NCBI GenBank assembly: GCA_016708955.1
Contig: JADJES010000001.1
Coordinates: forward strand, 785,248-849,247
Reading direction: 5' to 3'
Length of the DNA: 64,000 nt
Origin: Nitrosomonas sp.
GTDB lineage: Bacteria > Pseudomonadota > Gammaproteobacteria > Burkholderiales > Nitrosomonadaceae
Below, in pieces: positions 54,942 to 63,606 of this stretch. Each line of letters opens with the position of its first letter. Positions within the stretch are counted from its first letter, which is position 1. The position numbers were made by a program, and so were the translations under genes. Under the pieces are notes generated by a model. It was not told where the DNA came from. It was given only the letters and a program-made list of their open reading frames with translations, and did no database searches.

Positions 54942-56287
54942 GTTCATCCGGCAAGTGCGTACTTGTTAGTCAGAAATGCATGTTGAAATAAAGTGAATTA
55001 AAGGTTGAAATTATCTCTGATTTTCAACGAAGAGGTTTTTTCAACATGTCGACCAGTTTGCTGTATCACGCCTTTGGTATAGTTGGTTATTTTTATCAAA
55101 GCACTTGTTTTATTGCGGGTGTCATAGTTGTTGCAATACAAGCGGATCATTGGCGATTGAGATGTCCGGTATGAAAGCCGCGAGATACATTGCCGGGAAA
55201 GTTGGTTAGACGCTTCAGGACAGTACCGGTAGGTCAAAGCAGTCTATATCGACCTTCCAGTTCAGCGGGTAGAATGCACCCGATGCCAGCAGTTCGTCAG
55301 GTAAAGATACAGTTTGCTGATGAGCACAAGCGCTATACACGTTCTTTCGAAAGATTGGTTTTGGATCTCTCTAGGCACATGACCATCCAGGCAGTAGCAC
55401 GCCATCTTGGAGTGAGCTGGGATCTGGTTAAGGGAATACAGAAGGACAATCTGAATAAACGTTATCGGTTGCCGAAATTGGCCAAGATAAAACGCATTGC
55501 GCTGGATGAAATATACCAAGGCAAGAAGCTGGGTTATTTAACGATAGTTCTGGATCTTCAACGTGGGGCAGTGATTTTTGTTGGCAATGGGAAAGGTGCC
55601 GATGCACTGATTCCGTTTTGGAAGCGTTTGAAACGATCGGTGCACGGATTGGAAGCGGTTGCGACCGACATGGGGCCAGCATACATCAGTGCGGTGCGGG
55701 CTAATATCCCAGATGCAACGCTAGTGTTCGATCACTTCCATATTATTAAGCTGTTCAACGAAAAGTTGACAAAACTGCGTCGTGATCTGCAACGAGAAGC
55801 AAAAATGGGTTGGGAAACCCGTTTTGAAGGGCATTCGCTGGCTGTTGCTGAAGAACCCTGACAACCTGGATGACAAGCGCAATGAACGTCAACGTCTGGA
55901 CGAAGCATTAAAGCTCAATGAGCCCCTTGGCAACGGCCTATTACATGAAAGAAGAGTTACGCAATATCTGGCATCAACCGGATAAACTCTCAGCTCCAAA
56001 TGCATTGGATGAATGGGTAAAAAAAAGCCGCTGCTTCGGATGTCAACATGCTCAAGCAATTCTCTAAAACTATTGCAGCACACCGCTCAGGTATCCTGGC
56101 TTATTTCGATTTTAATGGTTTATCAACCGGGCCGTTGGAAGGTACCAACAACAAGATAAAAACTTTGCACAAAATGGCCTATGGTTTCAGAGATGTCGAG
56201 TTCTTTAAACTCAAAATTATGGCGCTGCATGAAACCAATTATGTCCTTGTCGGTTAAACCCAAAAGTACGCACTTGCCGGATGAACC
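54942..56287 (+). mobile_element. ISL3-family insertion sequence, copy 1
   Basis: Terminal inverted repeats GGTTCATCCGGCAAGTGCGT ... are exact at both ends. The target duplication TCAAAAAGG (54933-54941 and 56288-56296) fits the 8-bp habit of ISL3 with a shared G. The 1346-bp element carries one transposase frame (see its own entry). Confidence 0.9.
55046..56257 (+). pseudogene. ISL3-family transposase, frameshifted
   Basis: The DDE catalytic pieces are IALDEIYQGKKLGYLTIVLD, ATDMGPAYISAVRANIPDAT and GPLEGTNNKIKTLHKMAYGF, with an N-terminal zinc/HTH part (MSTSLLYHAFGIVGYFYQST; CPV, then a stop). Translation needs several frame changes (near 55165, 55230-55275, 55815-55860 and 55930-56040), so this copy is probably inactive. 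Confidence 0.8.
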
Positions 56288-56608
56288 TCAAAAAGGCATT
56301 TTCAAAATCAATTCCGGAAACCGAATATCGCTCAGAAATAAACAGGAAGCGCCATGAGCGCGGTATCTGGCAAAGACGTTTCTGGGAACACACGATTACC
56401 GATGACCGCGATTATGCCGCGCATATGGACTATATTCACTATAACCCGGTAAAACATGGATGGGCGAAAGCGGCTAAGGATTGGCCGTATTCGACATTTC
56501 ATCAGTTGGTTGAAAAAGGAGTTTATCCGGTTGATTGGGCCGGGTGTGATATGGGAACATTGAATGTTGGGGAAAGCATGGAATAATTTATTGCGTGTTG
56601 GGTGGATT

Positions 56609-56638
56609 GGTGGATGGCGCTACGCTTATCCACCCTAC
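56609..56638. repeat. REP sequence, right flank of RAYT
   Basis: GGTGGATGGCGCTACGCTTATCCACCCTAC, the inverted counterpart of 54627-54656 (one short difference in the loop). Confidence 0.75.
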
Positions 56639-56699
56639 ATGACTACACGACTGAAGCCAATTCGCATCAAACCCGGTGATTTTCGGCAAAAAAATTCAC

Positions 56700-56716
56700 G
56701 CGCCGCTGCGCGGCGC
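56700..56716. other. GC-rich hairpin downstream of VR2
   Basis: GCGCCGC-TGC-GCGGCGC on the plus strand. It corresponds to the hairpin at 54121-54137 as read in the direction of the minus-strand gene, 62 bp after VR2. Confidence 0.6.
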
Positions 56717-56767
56717 TATCAGTGAACAGCAAACCAGCGCTTCAGCGGCCAGCGCGCCAGCGATCCG

Positions 56768-58000
56768 CTATTCGATGGGGAGAGAACAGAATACCCGAAA
56801 ACCAAAAAGACTGATGCGGGCATCTGGATCACCATGGTGTCGTGCCGACGAGCGCACGTCGTCCGGACCAAAGCGACAAGAACCACCTCGCAGCACGCGG
56901 GCCTTAACTTTTTCATCTTCCCAGGAAGAACCATCGGACGGTGCGCCTTGGTAGTAATCATGCCATTTGTCCTGACACCATTCCCATACATCGCCGTGCA
57001 TATCATATAGACCAAAGGCATTGGGCGGGAAAGTGCCTACGGCTACCGTTTTCTCTCGATACTTGCCGCTGGTGGAACCGTTGTAGATTCTTGTGCCATC
57101 AAAATTTGCTTGCTCCGTGTTGATACGTGTGCCGGTATGAAATGGCGTGCTGGTGCCGGCGCGGCAGGCATATTCCCACTCGGCTTCGCTGGGCAAGCGG
57201 AAACTGCGGCTGGTTTGTCCGCTCAGCCAGAAGCAATAGTCTTGGGCATCATGCCAGGATACGTTAATGACTGGGCGATTCTTCCGTTCCCAACCTTCAT
57301 CAGCAGGTTGTTCCCGGTTTGTAACTTGACAGAAAATATCAAAATCATCAAAAGTTACTGCAGTTATGCCCAAGGCAAATGGTCTTGCAATTCGTACTTC
57401 ATGTTGCGGGCCTTCGGAATCTCTTCGTTCGGGTTCATCCGGTGGCGAACCCATCAGAAATCGACCGGCAGGAATGACGACCATCAAGGGTCCTTCACCG
57501 CTTATTTTCAATGAGTCACGAAAAGTTTGTCCCGGAGCGAGGAAAGAGGGCGTGTATTGATGACCAATCGGATTTTGTTTGCTAGCATCTTGGTTGACGA
57601 CTAACGAGGCTAGCATCAGATGCTTGCGTAACGAACTCACCAGTAGCTGCCATTGCTCAATCTCAGTGTTGCCGTCCCAACCAATTAAATCGGGTGTTTG
57701 AAACTGACGAAATCCATACGGAATAGGCACTTCTTCGATTCGTGCGGGAAATATGATTCTGCGATCAGCTGCTTCATGCGCTTCATCCATCACGAAACGG
57801 CTGTTTATCGAATTTTTTGACCAGAGTGTCAATACAGCCTGCGCTACGGCAAGCTGGTTTGTAATTTCTTCCGCCCATCGATGGCCTGCGTCGATGTGCT
57901 CGTCCATGAATACAGTCCAGCCTTCTGCTTGCAGTCGCTGCTTCAATCTGGCAGCAAGAGCGCTATCTTTTCTCGAATAACAAATAAAAATATCACTCAT
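56768..58000 (-). CDS. TIR domain fused to FGE-sulfatase (C-type-lectin-fold) domain, second variable protein
   Basis: The 410-residue protein starts MSDIFICYSRKDSALAARLK (ATG at 58000); an open extension upstream lacks family support. A TIR domain spans about 1-135 (VFMDEHIDAGHRWAEEITNQ, LWSKNSINSRFVMDEAHEAA). An FGE-sulfatase domain covers about 185-410 (RFLMGSPPDEPERRDSEGPQ, FALGITAVTFDDFDIFCQVT, RLPSEAEWEYACRAGTSTPF, AFGLYDMHGDVWEWCQDKWH). No STAND module is present, in contrast to the plus-strand gene. The C-terminal 126 bp are homologous to the DGR VR/TR. It is not frameshifted. Probably a NAD-linked defence or signalling protein with a variable binding tail (inference). Confidence 0.9.
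   Translation of the reverse strand: MSDIFICYSRKDSALAARLKQRLQAEGWTVFMDEHIDAGHRWAEEITNQLAVAQAVLTLWSKNSINSRFVMDEAHEAADRRIIFPARIEEVPIPYGFRQFQTPDLIGWDGNTEIEQWQLLVSSLRKHLMLASLVVNQDASKQNPIGHQYTPSFLAPGQTFRDSLKISGEGPLMVVIPAGRFLMGSPPDEPERRDSEGPQHEVRIARPFALGITAVTFDDFDIFCQVTNREQPADEGWERKNRPVINVSWHDAQDYCFWLSGQTSRSFRLPSEAEWEYACRAGTSTPFHTGTRINTEQANFDGTRIYNGSTSGKYREKTVAVGTFPPNAFGLYDMHGDVWEWCQDKWHDYYQGAPSDGSSWEDEKVKARVLRGGSCRFGPDDVRSSARHHGDPDARISLFGFRVFCSLPIE
56779..56904 (-). repeat. Diverged VR-like segment (VR2)
   Basis: The terminal 126 bp of the TIR-FGE gene aligns gap-free with the TR. Most differences replace template Asn codons (AAC/AAT), giving GSCRFGPDDVR ... RHHGDPDARISL. Scattered silent changes elsewhere show that it has diverged longer or came from a related template. 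Confidence 0.65.
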
Positions 58001-58181
58001 ACACAGTAGACTTTGATTACGTGACGTGGGGTGATCCGGATTATAAGGGGAATTGACTGTTCTGAGCGAGTTAACGCAGTCCACATAGAATGCAAGTTAG
58101 GCAAATTACCCGTTGGGTGAGTGGATACGTAAAATGTCATTGCTTCGATTTTGTATTACTTGCTTATTTGATTATTGCCTT

Positions 58182-58295
58182 AGGGAAGCTCTGATTAAGT
58201 CCTTCGACAGGCTCAGGACGAACGGTAATATGTTGATTACGTTCGTGGTGAGTTTGTCGAACCATGAATGTAATCAACTTAATCAGAGTTTCCTT
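58182..58295. mobile_element. MITE-like element
   Basis: AGGGAAGCTCTGATTAAGT at the left and the reverse complement of the right end, AAGGAAACTCTGATTAAGT, are near-perfect inverted repeats. The inner part CCTTCGACAGGCTCAGGACG ... GTGAGTTTGTCGAACCATGA is a second palindrome known as a common dispersed bacterial repeat. No coding capacity. Confidence 0.6.
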
Positions 58296-58349
58296 AATTA
58301 TGTTTATGCATATGTTTAAACAATTAAGATTAAGCTATGGAGTACGGTA

Positions 58350-58600
58350 ATGACTGAAGTCATTTTGGTTATCAAACAGTGGGGCAATAATCTGGGGGTG
58401 CGTCTGCCCGTAGGGATTGCCTGCGAAGCGCAGGTATATGTTGATCAACGCGTGCGGTTAACTGTCGCTGATGGTCAGATTATTGTTACCCCGATTGGGG
58501 TGAGTCTTTGACGCTGGAGCAACGTTTGTCGCAGTATGATCTCGCGCGTCATGGTGTTGAAGAGATACGCGTGCAACACATCGGCGCGGAGAAATGGTAA
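58350..58600 (+). pseudogene. mazE: MazE-type (AbrB-fold) antitoxin, frameshifted
   Basis: MTEVILVIKQWGNNLGVRLP is a typical MazE start. The frame ends at the TGA at 58509-58511 after 53 codons. The lost C-terminus, TLEQRLSQYDLARHGVEEIR ... GAEKW, continues in another frame to the TAA at 58598-58600. A single-base change near 58500 explains the break. Confidence 0.75.
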
Positions 58601-58604
58601 TCCT

Positions 58605-58718
58605 GCCATCAAATTTGACTGGCGGGTACGTAATGCCAAACCGCATCCTTGGGGTGCTTTGAACGAGGCTCTGTTTAGTCAGGTATGCCAACGGCTCAAT
58701 CAGATTATCCAGCTTTGA
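58605..58718 (+). pseudogene. MazF-type toxin C-terminal remnant
   Basis: AIKFDWRVRNAKPHPWGALN then LNQIIQL and a stop. This resembles the conserved ending of MazF/PemK toxins (K-S-x-DWRARxA...). Only about 37 codons remain directly after the broken antitoxin, so the module is dead. Confidence 0.6.
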
Positions 58719-58752
58719 TTGGGGATTAATCCGCAATCCCGATCGCTATTGC

Positions 58753-59367
58753 TCAACCTGCCCAGATAGTTCGTACATGATCGCGGTTTAAAGCCAACCA
58801 CTGCAAGGCGATGATTGCGCTGACTGAATTGATTTTTCCGGCTTGTAATAACGCGAGCGCTGTATCCACTGTAACGACATGTACTTTGATATCTTCGCCT
58901 TCTTCACTGGCACCATGAACGCCACCGGCATGCGTCGTATCAACCCGGCCGCAGAATAAGGCAACGCTTTCTGTGGCGCCACCGGGGCTGACTAGGAAGT
59001 TATACAATGGAATGAGGTCGGTGATGATGCAGTTGGCTTCTTCGATACTTTCGCGTTTTACTACGTCTTCCGTGGTTTCATCCGCTTCGATGATGCCGGC
59101 TACAATTTCCATTAACCATGGCCCGCCGGGAGCATTCAGGGCGCCAACGCGGAATTGTTCGATCAGGACGACTTCATCGCGGATTGGATCATAAGGCAGG
59201 ATTGCGGCGGCGTGACCGCGTTCGAATACCTCACGTACCAGCGGATGACTCCAGTCACCATTGAATAATCGATGACGCAAACGGTAACGCTCAATACGAA
59301 AAAAGCCTTCGAAACAGATTGTTTTCTCTAAAATTTCTACGTTTGCATTCACCGTTACTTGTTCCAT
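58753..59367 (-). CDS. nudF: ADP-ribose pyrophosphatase (Nudix hydrolase)
   Basis: The 204-residue protein has the Nudix box in GIIEADETTEDVVKRESIEE (G-x5-E-x7-RE-x2-EE) and the ADP-ribose-pyrophosphatase context upstream (FERGHAAAILPYDPIRDEVV, LIEQFRVGA). It hydrolyses ADP-ribose to AMP and ribose 5-phosphate. Length is normal. ADP-ribose is a product of TIR NADases, but its closeness to the TIR genes may be chance, because nudF is a common housekeeping gene. Confidence 0.93.
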   Translation of the reverse strand: MEQVTVNANVEILEKTICFEGFFRIERYRLRHRLFNGDWSHPLVREVFERGHAAAILPYDPIRDEVVLIEQFRVGALNAPGGPWLMEIVAGIIEADETTEDVVKRESIEEANCIITDLIPLYNFLVSPGGATESVALFCGRVDTTHAGGVHGASEEGEDIKVHVVTVDTALALLQAGKINSVSAIIALQWLALNRDHVRTIWAG

Positions 59368-59427
59368 AGGAATAGATTGTTATGCTGCGTTCGCTATGCA
59401 ACAAGTGCTGTTGTAGAGTTTGAGAGA

Positions 59428-59658
59428 CTACCGCAGTCCTAACGAGTCGAGTGTAACATCATCGTCATCGTCTAAATCATTTTTGACTGTTTCGAATTCG
59501 TTATCGTCAAAATCATCTTTGGCAGCTTCGAATTCATCAATTATTTTTGCAAACTTCCCGGGTGGAATTTTGCTATCCGCAAGTAGATCATCCTCGTCGT
59601 TCATACTATCAACAGGATAAATGACATCTTCATCATCAAAAGAAAGTTCTCTAATCAT
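59428..59658 (-). CDS. Small acidic protein, paralogue 2
   Basis: The protein is about 76 residues, starting MIRELSFDDEDVIYPVDSMN at the ATG at 59658, which has a GAGGTGA ribosome site; a GTG three codons upstream is the alternative. It is very acidic (ENDEDD, DDDDDV-type runs) and ends LDSLGLR. It is a paralogue of 50244-50471 with the same blocks (DED-x-LLAD-x2-IP, IIDEFE). Function unknown. It follows nudF upstream on the minus strand and carries the same upstream element as its paralogue. Confidence 0.75.
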   Translation of the reverse strand: MIRELSFDDEDVIYPVDSMNDEDDLLADSKIPPGKFAKIIDEFEAAKDDFDDNEFETVKNDLDDDDDVTLDSLGLR

Positions 59659-59667
59659 TGCTATCAC

Positions 59668-60011
59668 CTCGCTATAACATGTTCTGAAAACAATAGTATT
59701 GATATCACACTATATTGATACAAGAATCAAAGATTACTTACGGCTTTCCCTGTTAATTCTGAAGTTTGGATAAGAATTATCAAGTACAAAATAACCATGA
59801 TCAATCGGTGCTATTTATCTGTCGGCGATATTTAATTAGATTTTCATTGGGGATAATAATTCATCGAAATAAAAAGAGCATTGAAGTACTCGAGCGCGCT
59901 CGTTATTCGTGATTTACAACATAATTACGGGTTCCGAATACTATAAATCCGTACTTTAGTAGTGTCTTTTAGCTATACTAACGGAGAATTAAAAATGGAT
60001 GAATAATAAGT
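59668..60011. other. Intergenic region containing the shared upstream element
   Basis: AT-rich, with no open frame. Apart from 59727-59769 I see nothing that can be named. Confidence 0.5.
59727..59769 (-). promoter_or_regulatory. Upstream element shared by the two acidic-protein genes, copy 2
   Basis: 43 bp matching 50537-50579 at 35 positions, 69 bp before the start codon (66 bp for the other copy). Same orientation and spacing relative to the gene. Confidence 0.55.
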
Positions 60012-60128
60012 ATGGACGAAGAAACTAAAGCGTTGTTACGCAATATCTCTCATCATCTCAAATGGGTCATTCTGCTGCTATTAGGTATTTTGGGATTGTT
60101 AATTGCCGAAATGGCTGGCGGCATTTGA
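60012..60128 (+). CDS. Small single-pass membrane protein (38 residues)
   Basis: ATG at 60012 gives MDEETKALLRNISHHLKWVI, then a hydrophobic helix (LLLLGILGLLIAEMAGGI). A charged N-terminus and one membrane span suggest a small regulatory membrane protein. No family recognised and no strong ribosome site seen. Confidence 0.45.
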   Translation: MDEETKALLRNISHHLKWVILLLLGILGLLIAEMAGGI

Positions 60129-60170
60129 GTCTGGCTCCTCTGTTGCATTACGGAGTTCCCGAATCTCCTG

Positions 60171-60602
60171 CTATTGCCAGCCGGTAACTTCATAACCTTT
60201 TTCTTGCAAGCAGCGAGAAACGAAGTTTGCATAAGCTTGATTGGGTTGAGCAGGTCGCGCCTAGAGGAAGATTCCTCGCAACAATCCTGCAGCGGCACCA
60301 CTGGCTGCACCAACTAAGGAGCCTTGGCCAGCCGAACCGTAAATAGCGCCACCCACTGCACCGCTCGCGGCACCAACACCTGCGCCCATAGCCGTGCTTG
60401 TCGCGACATTGCCAACATTTCCTTTGCCTTCCCTGGCACCAGCCGCTTCGGCCAATTCTTTACATGCTTCAATATCTGCCTCAGCCGCCTTTTTTCCCAT
60501 AGATAAAAAATGCGTGTTTGGATATAAAACAGGCCCTGTACTGGAGCAAGCCGACAGTCCCAACAAAATCAAACCTGTAGTCATTATCCTCAATAATTTC
60601 AT
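60171..60602 (-). pseudogene. Glycine-zipper lipoprotein cut by an in-frame stop
   Basis: The readable part (60261-60602, 113 residues) has a lipobox (LILLGLSAC) and a glycine zipper (GAGVGAASGAVGGAIYG). It stops at TAG 60261-60263 after LLRGIFL. The same frame continues past the TAG as ARPAQPNQAYANFVSRCLQE then KGYEVTGWQ to a TAG at 60171, which is the normal C-terminus of this outer-membrane lipoprotein type. The shortened protein may still be made. The break is a single nonsense change or a sequencing error. Confidence 0.75.
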
Positions 60603-60852
60603 GGTGCTTTCCCTCTGTTTGTGTATAAATATTCCTGATTGGATCAGTATAAATGGAATTTCTCCAGAGTATTCTGAAAAAATATATTTTTGAGTAGATA
60701 CCGGATTCTTGTTTGATAATGTGGCAGAAAGTACCGCAAGGACATTGACCGTGGTGCGTGCAGTGTTAGCAATGCCAGAAACGAGAAATAGATATTCGTA
60801 AAATAGTTTACTGTGAGTGTTGGGGATGGCGCAACGATACATAAACGTAATA

Positions 60853-60882
60853 CTCTCCGTGGCAGTGGCTTGCCACGGAGAG
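60853..60882. terminator. Strong hairpin downstream of the cytochrome peroxidase gene
   Basis: CTCTCCGTGGCA and TGCCACGGAGAG form a perfect 12-bp stem with a 6-base loop, about 90 bp after the stop codon of the minus-strand gene ending at 60971. There is no clear T-run, so termination is only likely. Confidence 0.5.
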
Positions 60883-60970
60883 CATTATAGATTGCATTTC
60901 TGATGTTTTGTTTTCTGCATCTATCCCTACAGTTTTGCCGTAAGGATAGGCGAGGCCGTGCGGTGCAAAT

Positions 60971-62023
60971 TTATTCTTTGCCCTTACTGGTTAGAGATCC
61001 CAGGAATGCTTTTACATCGGTAATAAATCCAGGACCAACTTCCCGGCCCAATTGATGTTCCGCCATTTCTTCTATCGCTTCATCCAATGTTGCAACTGAG
61101 CCATCATGGAAATACGGTGCTGTTTTGGTAATATTTCTAAGGCTTGGGACCTTAAACACTTTCTTGTCAATCTCAAGTCCGGTTATTTCAAACCGTCCCA
61201 TATCTTTTGTTTCATAGGGTTTAACCAGACCGATTTTTTTGTATGAGTTCCCGCCAAGCGCAACACCGTTGTGGCAAGTGGCGCATCCCATGTGGACAAA
61301 TTTTTGCAGGCCTCTTTTCTCGTTTTCATTCAACGCGGTTTCATCGCCATTGAGAAAATCATCAAAACGAGAAGGAGTTAGCAACGTACGCTCAAAGGCG
61401 CCGATGGCCTTGCCAACGTTTTTGTATTGAATAGGATCTTTCTCATCCTTGAAAGCTTCTGCAAAAAGTGCTTTATATTCCTCTATTTTTTTCAATTTGT
61501 TGACAACGGCATCTGCATTTGGCATGCCCATTTCGATTGGATTCAAAATTGGCCCAAGTGCTTGCTCCTCAACATCTTTGGCGCGCCCGTCCCAGAACTG
61601 TGCAATATGCAGGGCTGCATTCATCGAGGTCGGGGAATTTCTGCCGCCGCGTTTTCCTTCATGACCTGGCGATGTGGCCTGGCTGTCTACGCCGAAATTA
61701 TCTAGCCGATGGCAGGAGTTACAAGAAATCTGATCATTGATCGAAAGCCGGGGCTCTAAATAAAGCTTCTTTCCAAGCTTGATCAAGGCCGCATTCTTTT
61801 CCTTATCAATAATTTCTGCGGGTAACGGTTCAAAGAATTGTTTCAAAGTGGTTTTATCTATTTTGTGATGACCGCCATGCATTCCGCCCATTCCACCGTG
61901 ATGATCGCCTTCGTGCATTTGGCTATGATGATCATCTTTCTGCGTTTTATCTTGATGATCGTGATTACTTTGAGCGTAACTATAAGAGCTCAGTATAAGC
62001 GCTAAGAATAAGAATATTTTCAT
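60971..62023 (-). CDS. Dihaem cytochrome c peroxidase (MauG/CcpA family) with His-rich N-terminus
   Basis: The 350-residue protein starts MKIFLFLALILSSYSYAQ (signal peptide); the ATG at 62023 has a GGAGG ribosome site. A His/Met-rich stretch (residues 20-53, HDHQDKTQKDDHHSQMHEGD) precedes the catalytic part. Haem motifs are CNSCH (101-105) and CATCH (247-251), with FWDGRAKDVEEQALGPILNP and APYFHDGSVATLDEAIEEMA typical of the family. It reduces H2O2 in the periplasm. The His-rich segment is unusual and could bind metal. Confidence 0.93.
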   Translation of the reverse strand: MKIFLFLALILSSYSYAQSNHDHQDKTQKDDHHSQMHEGDHHGGMGGMHGGHHKIDKTTLKQFFEPLPAEIIDKEKNAALIKLGKKLYLEPRLSINDQISCNSCHRLDNFGVDSQATSPGHEGKRGGRNSPTSMNAALHIAQFWDGRAKDVEEQALGPILNPIEMGMPNADAVVNKLKKIEEYKALFAEAFKDEKDPIQYKNVGKAIGAFERTLLTPSRFDDFLNGDETALNENEKRGLQKFVHMGCATCHNGVALGGNSYKKIGLVKPYETKDMGRFEITGLEIDKKVFKVPSLRNITKTAPYFHDGSVATLDEAIEEMAEHQLGREVGPGFITDVKAFLGSLTSKGKE

Positions 62024-62138
62024 GTAAACCTCCAAAATTTTAAAATTGACACCCTAATCAACAGTCCTAAGTAAGCAAAATGCTTTTTTCTAAAAAACTG
62101 TTCAAGGGAAAACGTTTTTTAAATTACCGGTGCATAAA

Positions 62139-62240
62139 TTACAAAATTGCGGTTGAGGATTGTATGTATGGATTTATTTGTCCTTGTTGTAGAAGAAAAG
62201 CTTCAAATTTATCTGCCGTCAACGGTTTGCTAAAGTAATG
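62139..62240 (-). pseudogene. EAL-type c-di-GMP phosphodiesterase C-terminal remnant
   Basis: Minus-strand frame HYFSKPLTADKFEAFLLQQG then QINPYIQSSTAIL and a stop. This resembles the end of EAL domains ((Y/F)(F/L)SKP(L/M)). The 5' part is cut off by the IS copy at 62240. Confidence 0.55.
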
Positions 62241-63606
62241 GTTCATCCGCAAGTGCATACTTGTTAGTCAGAAATGCATGTTGAAATAAAGTGAATTAAA
62301 GAGTTGAAATTATCTGATTTTTCAACGAAGAGGTTTTTTCAACATGTCGACCAGTTACGTATCACGCCTTTGGTATAGTTGGTTATTTTTATCAAAGCAC
62401 TTGTTTTATTGCGGGTGTCATAGTTGTTGTAATACAAGCGGATCATTGGCGATTGAGATGTCCGGTATGTAAAAAAGCCGCGAGATACATTGCCGAGAAA
62501 GTTGGTCCCAGACGCTTCAGGACCAAACCAGTAGGTCAAAAGCAGTCTATATCGGTAACTTCCAGTTCAGCGGGAGAATGCCCGAAGTGCCAAGCGGTTC
62601 GTCAGGTAAAGATACGGTTGCTGATGAGCTAAGCGCATATACACGTTCTTTCGAAAGATTGGTTTTGGATCTCTCTGGGCACATGACCATCCAGGCAGTA
62701 GCACGCCATCTTCGAAGTGAGCTGGGATCTGGTTAAGGGAATACAGAAGGACAATCTGAATAAACGTTATGAATTTGCCGGAAATTGGCCAAGATAAAAC
62801 GCATTGCGCTGGATGAAAATACATCTCAAGGCAAGAAGCTGGGTTGTTTGTTCGATAGTTTCGGATCTTCAACGTGGGGCAATGATTTTTTGTTAGCGGT
62901 AGGGAAGGTGCCGATGCACTGTTCCGTTTTGGAAGCGTTGAGAACAGTCAGGTGCACAGTTAAAGCGGTTGCGGACCGACATGGGGCCAACGTACATCGG
63001 TGCGGGTGCGGACTAATATCCCAGATGCAACGCTAATGTTCGATCTTCCATATTAAGCTGTTCCGGCGAAAGTTGACAAACTTGCGTCGTGATCTGCAAC
63101 GAGAAGCGAAAATGGGTTAGGCCAAACCCGTTTTGAAGGAGCGTTCGTCTGACTGTTGCTGAACCTGACAGCCTGCCGATGGCTTAAGCGCAATGAACGT
63201 CAACGTCTGGACGAAGCGTTAAGCTCAATGAGCCCTCAGCAACGGCCTGTTACATGCCAGAAGAGTTACGCCAATATCTGGCATCAACCGGATCAAGCGC
63301 TCTCAACTCAAAATGCATTGGATGAATGGGTAAAAAAAAAGACGCTGCTTCAGATGTCAACATGCTCAAGCAATTCTCTAAAACTAATACTGACACACCG
63401 AACAAGTATCCATAACCTATTTCGATTTTAATGGTTTATCAACCAGGCCGTTGGAAGGTACCAACAACAAGATAAAAGCTTTGCTAAAAATGGCCTATGG
63501 TTTCAGAGATGTCGAGTTCTTTAAAACTCAAAATTATAGCGCTGCACGGGAACTAATTATGTCGCTATCCGGTTAAACCCAAAAGTACGCACTTGCCGGA
63601 TGAACC
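62240..63606 (+). mobile_element. ISL3-family insertion sequence, copy 2, degenerate
   Basis: It begins GGTTCATCCGCAAGTGCATA, ends CTTGCCGGATGAACC, and follows copy 1 throughout (start ATGTCGACCAG at 62344; GPLEGTNNKIK-like region near 63450). Many single-base insertions and deletions break the transposase into short frames. There is no flanking target duplication (AAAGTAAT against GAAAAATG). Confidence 0.85.

Larger units (their letters stand above)
54695..56586 (+). pseudogene. REP-associated tyrosine transposase (RAYT), disrupted by stop and IS
   Basis: The 5' part (MSNYRRNRIPGGIYFFTVNL, LPDHLHCIWTL) and the 3' part from 56288 (RGIWQRRFWEHTI, YIHYNPVKHGWA, DWPYSTFHQLV) are one RAYT of the Y1/HUH class. 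The gene is broken twice. TAG at 54851-54853 replaces the usual Trp in DAWVILPDH, and an ISL3-type element is inserted at 54942-56287 with TCAAAAAGG duplicated on both sides. Joining the flanks restores WQAIKKAFSKSIPE in frame. RAYTs mobilise REPs through single-strand nuclease activity. Confidence 0.88.

Noticed and set aside
56676..57514. Plus-strand frames over the TIR-FGE gene
   Set aside because: Shadows of the well-supported minus-strand gene.
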